Origin: Aquifex aeolicus
GTDB taxonomy: Bacteria > Aquificota > Aquificia > Aquificales > Aquificaceae
Assembly (NCBI GenBank): GCA_015661465.1
Contig: DQVZ01000198.1
Location: 1-6,176 of the forward strand
Direction: 5' to 3'
Length of the DNA: 6,176 bases
Part shown: one piece after another, positions 5,514 to 6,176 of the stretch
Position numbering within the stretch: position 1 is the first letter of the stretch
Layout of the letters: the number at the start of each line of letters is the position of its first letter
The notes under the pieces: generated by a model
Seen by the model: only the letters and a program-made list of their open reading frames with translations
What the model was told of the DNA's origin: nothing
Database searches by the model: none
Position numbers and translations under genes: made by a program

Positions 5514-6176
5514 ACCTATGCCGATAGAATGTTGAACCATTTTGGCTGATACTTCTCCTGCTCCACCTGCAGCTTTGGCTGTTACTTCACTCTCAAGGGC
5601 AAGTACATAAGATAAGTCTATATCAAAATTAGGTGTTATCTTCCAGTTAAGACCTAAAGTAAGGTGGTGTTCTGCAATAGCAGGAAATCCTACTAAGTTA
5701 AACCAGTAAACTTCAAAATCCGTAAACCTTCTCTCGAAATTGGGAATACTATTTTTAGGATTCATTGGGTCGAGGTTATCTTTATCCCTTATAGGTGTTT
5801 TTCCGTAATTCCAACCTATCCTTAGAGCTAAGTTATCAATAGGTTTATACTCTGTACCTACTGCAAATACCCATTGGTCTTCCCATCCAAAATCTCCATA
5901 GCCGTCGGCTCCGGACCAGTCTATCCACCTTACGTCAAAGCCCAATTTAAGATTTTCCAAAGGCTTTACACCTATACCTATTGCAAACTCCTGAGGTTGC
6001 TCAAGTTTCATATCTTCATACCTTCCATCCCCGTTGGAATCAAAAACATTCTCATACTTCATAGAAACAGGAGACTGATAGTACAGACCACCGTATATAA
6101 AGTCCCCGAAGTTTACCGCGACTCCTACACTTGCACCCAGACCAAAATCTTGTGACTGACCACCGGAAGCGTTCCA
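5496..6176 (-). CDS. FadL/OMPP1-type outer-membrane transport protein, C-terminal part (5' end outside window)
   Basis: The frame is open from the stop (complement of 5496-5498) to the window edge, giving 226 residues that start WNASGGQ. The Met at 6062 is internal: the 38 residues before it, including GLGASVGVAVNFGDFIYGGL, are typical barrel sequence. Alternating hydrophobic/polar strands with aromatic belts and the repeated pattern of K-P-x-x-N-L followed by a strand (KPLENLKLGFDVRW, YKPIDNLALRIGWNYGKTPI, ITPNFDIDLSYVL) match the FadL family, which moves hydrophobic compounds across the outer membrane. The protein ends in the aromatic strand GLNWSF with terminal Phe, the signal read by the BAM machinery. 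Not visible are the signal peptide and the N-terminal hatch that plugs the pore. Oddities are a calcium-loop-like DSNGDGRYED and a small internal duplication. It converges on bioF and overlaps it by 18 bp. The substrate is unknown. Confidence 0.85.
   Translation of the reverse strand, partial: WNASGGQSQDFGLGASVGVAVNFGDFIYGGLYYQSPVSMKYENVFDSNGDGRYEDMKLEQPQEFAIGIGVKPLENLKLGFDVRWIDWSGADGYGDFGWEDQWVFAVGTEYKPIDNLALRIGWNYGKTPIRDKDNLDPMNPKNSIPNFERRFTDFEVYWFNLVGFPAIAEHHLTLGLNWKITPNFDIDLSYVLALESEVTAKAAGGAGEVSAKMVQHSIGIGLNWSF
5541..5588 (-). repeat. Short imperfect direct repeat within the FadL-like gene
   Basis: On the plus strand TTTGGCTGATACTTC (5541-5555) recurs as TTTGGCTGTTACTTC (5574-5588), 14 of 15 bases alike, 33 bp apart, which is exactly 11 codons. 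In the protein it gives EVTAK and EVSAK flanking a small Ala/Gly-rich turn in the loop before the last strand. The in-frame spacing suggests a small loop duplication that left the barrel intact. Confidence 0.7.

Noticed and set aside
6060..6062. Met at 6062 as the true start of the minus-strand barrel gene
   Set aside because: The frame stays open for 38 more codons to the window edge with typical barrel strands, and a FadL protein needs a signal peptide and hatch that are absent after this Met. The gene is cut by the window.
5874..6155. A 93-codon open frame on the plus strand at the right end
   Set aside because: It is antisense to the FadL-like gene, whose frame is continuous and has strong beta-barrel character. 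Its own translation looks random.

Overview
The window holds five recognisable genes and the last codons of a sixth, packed almost without gaps. It looks chromosomal and housekeeping, with no mobile elements, RNA genes or CRISPR. AT-rich DNA, frequent AGA/AGG arginine and ATA isoleucine codons, Lys/Glu/Ile-rich proteins, ATGA gene overlaps and a glycosyltransferase domain that reads, from memory, very like Aquifex aeolicus PBP1A suggest a thermophilic Aquificales-type bacterium. An outer-membrane barrel gene and a signal-peptide diheme cytochrome confirm a diderm cell. The genus is not fixed by what can be seen.

Left part, plus strand (1-2105): the last codons of an unidentified gene overlap, by ATGA, an NDUFA9-like short-chain dehydrogenase (55-999). 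After 26 bp and a near-perfect Shine-Dalgarno follows a periplasmic diheme cytochrome c peroxidase (1026-2105) with every expected haem, calcium and catalytic residue. These probably form one transcript, removing peroxide in the periplasm at the expense of cytochrome c.

Middle, plus strand (2106-5513): a T-rich 100-bp spacer carries a candidate promoter placed so close to the next ATG that the message may be leaderless. It serves the bifunctional peptidoglycan synthase PBP1A (2206-4377), which overlaps by ATGA with bioF (4374-5513), the KAPA synthase of biotin synthesis. Wall synthesis and biotin synthesis have no obvious direct link, so this pairing may simply reflect genome compaction.

Right part, minus strand (5496-6176): the C-terminal 226 codons of a FadL/OMPP1-type outer-membrane transporter converge on bioF. 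The two coding regions overlap tail to tail by 18 bp in codon register, each stop being the complement of a TTA leucine codon in the other gene. The 5' end of this gene lies outside the window.

No clear undescribed system is present. The best leads are the possible leaderless PBP1A mRNA, the mirror-image bioF/fadL overlap, four cysteines confined to the periplasmic C-terminal part of PBP1A, and a calcium-loop-like motif plus a small internal duplication in the barrel protein.
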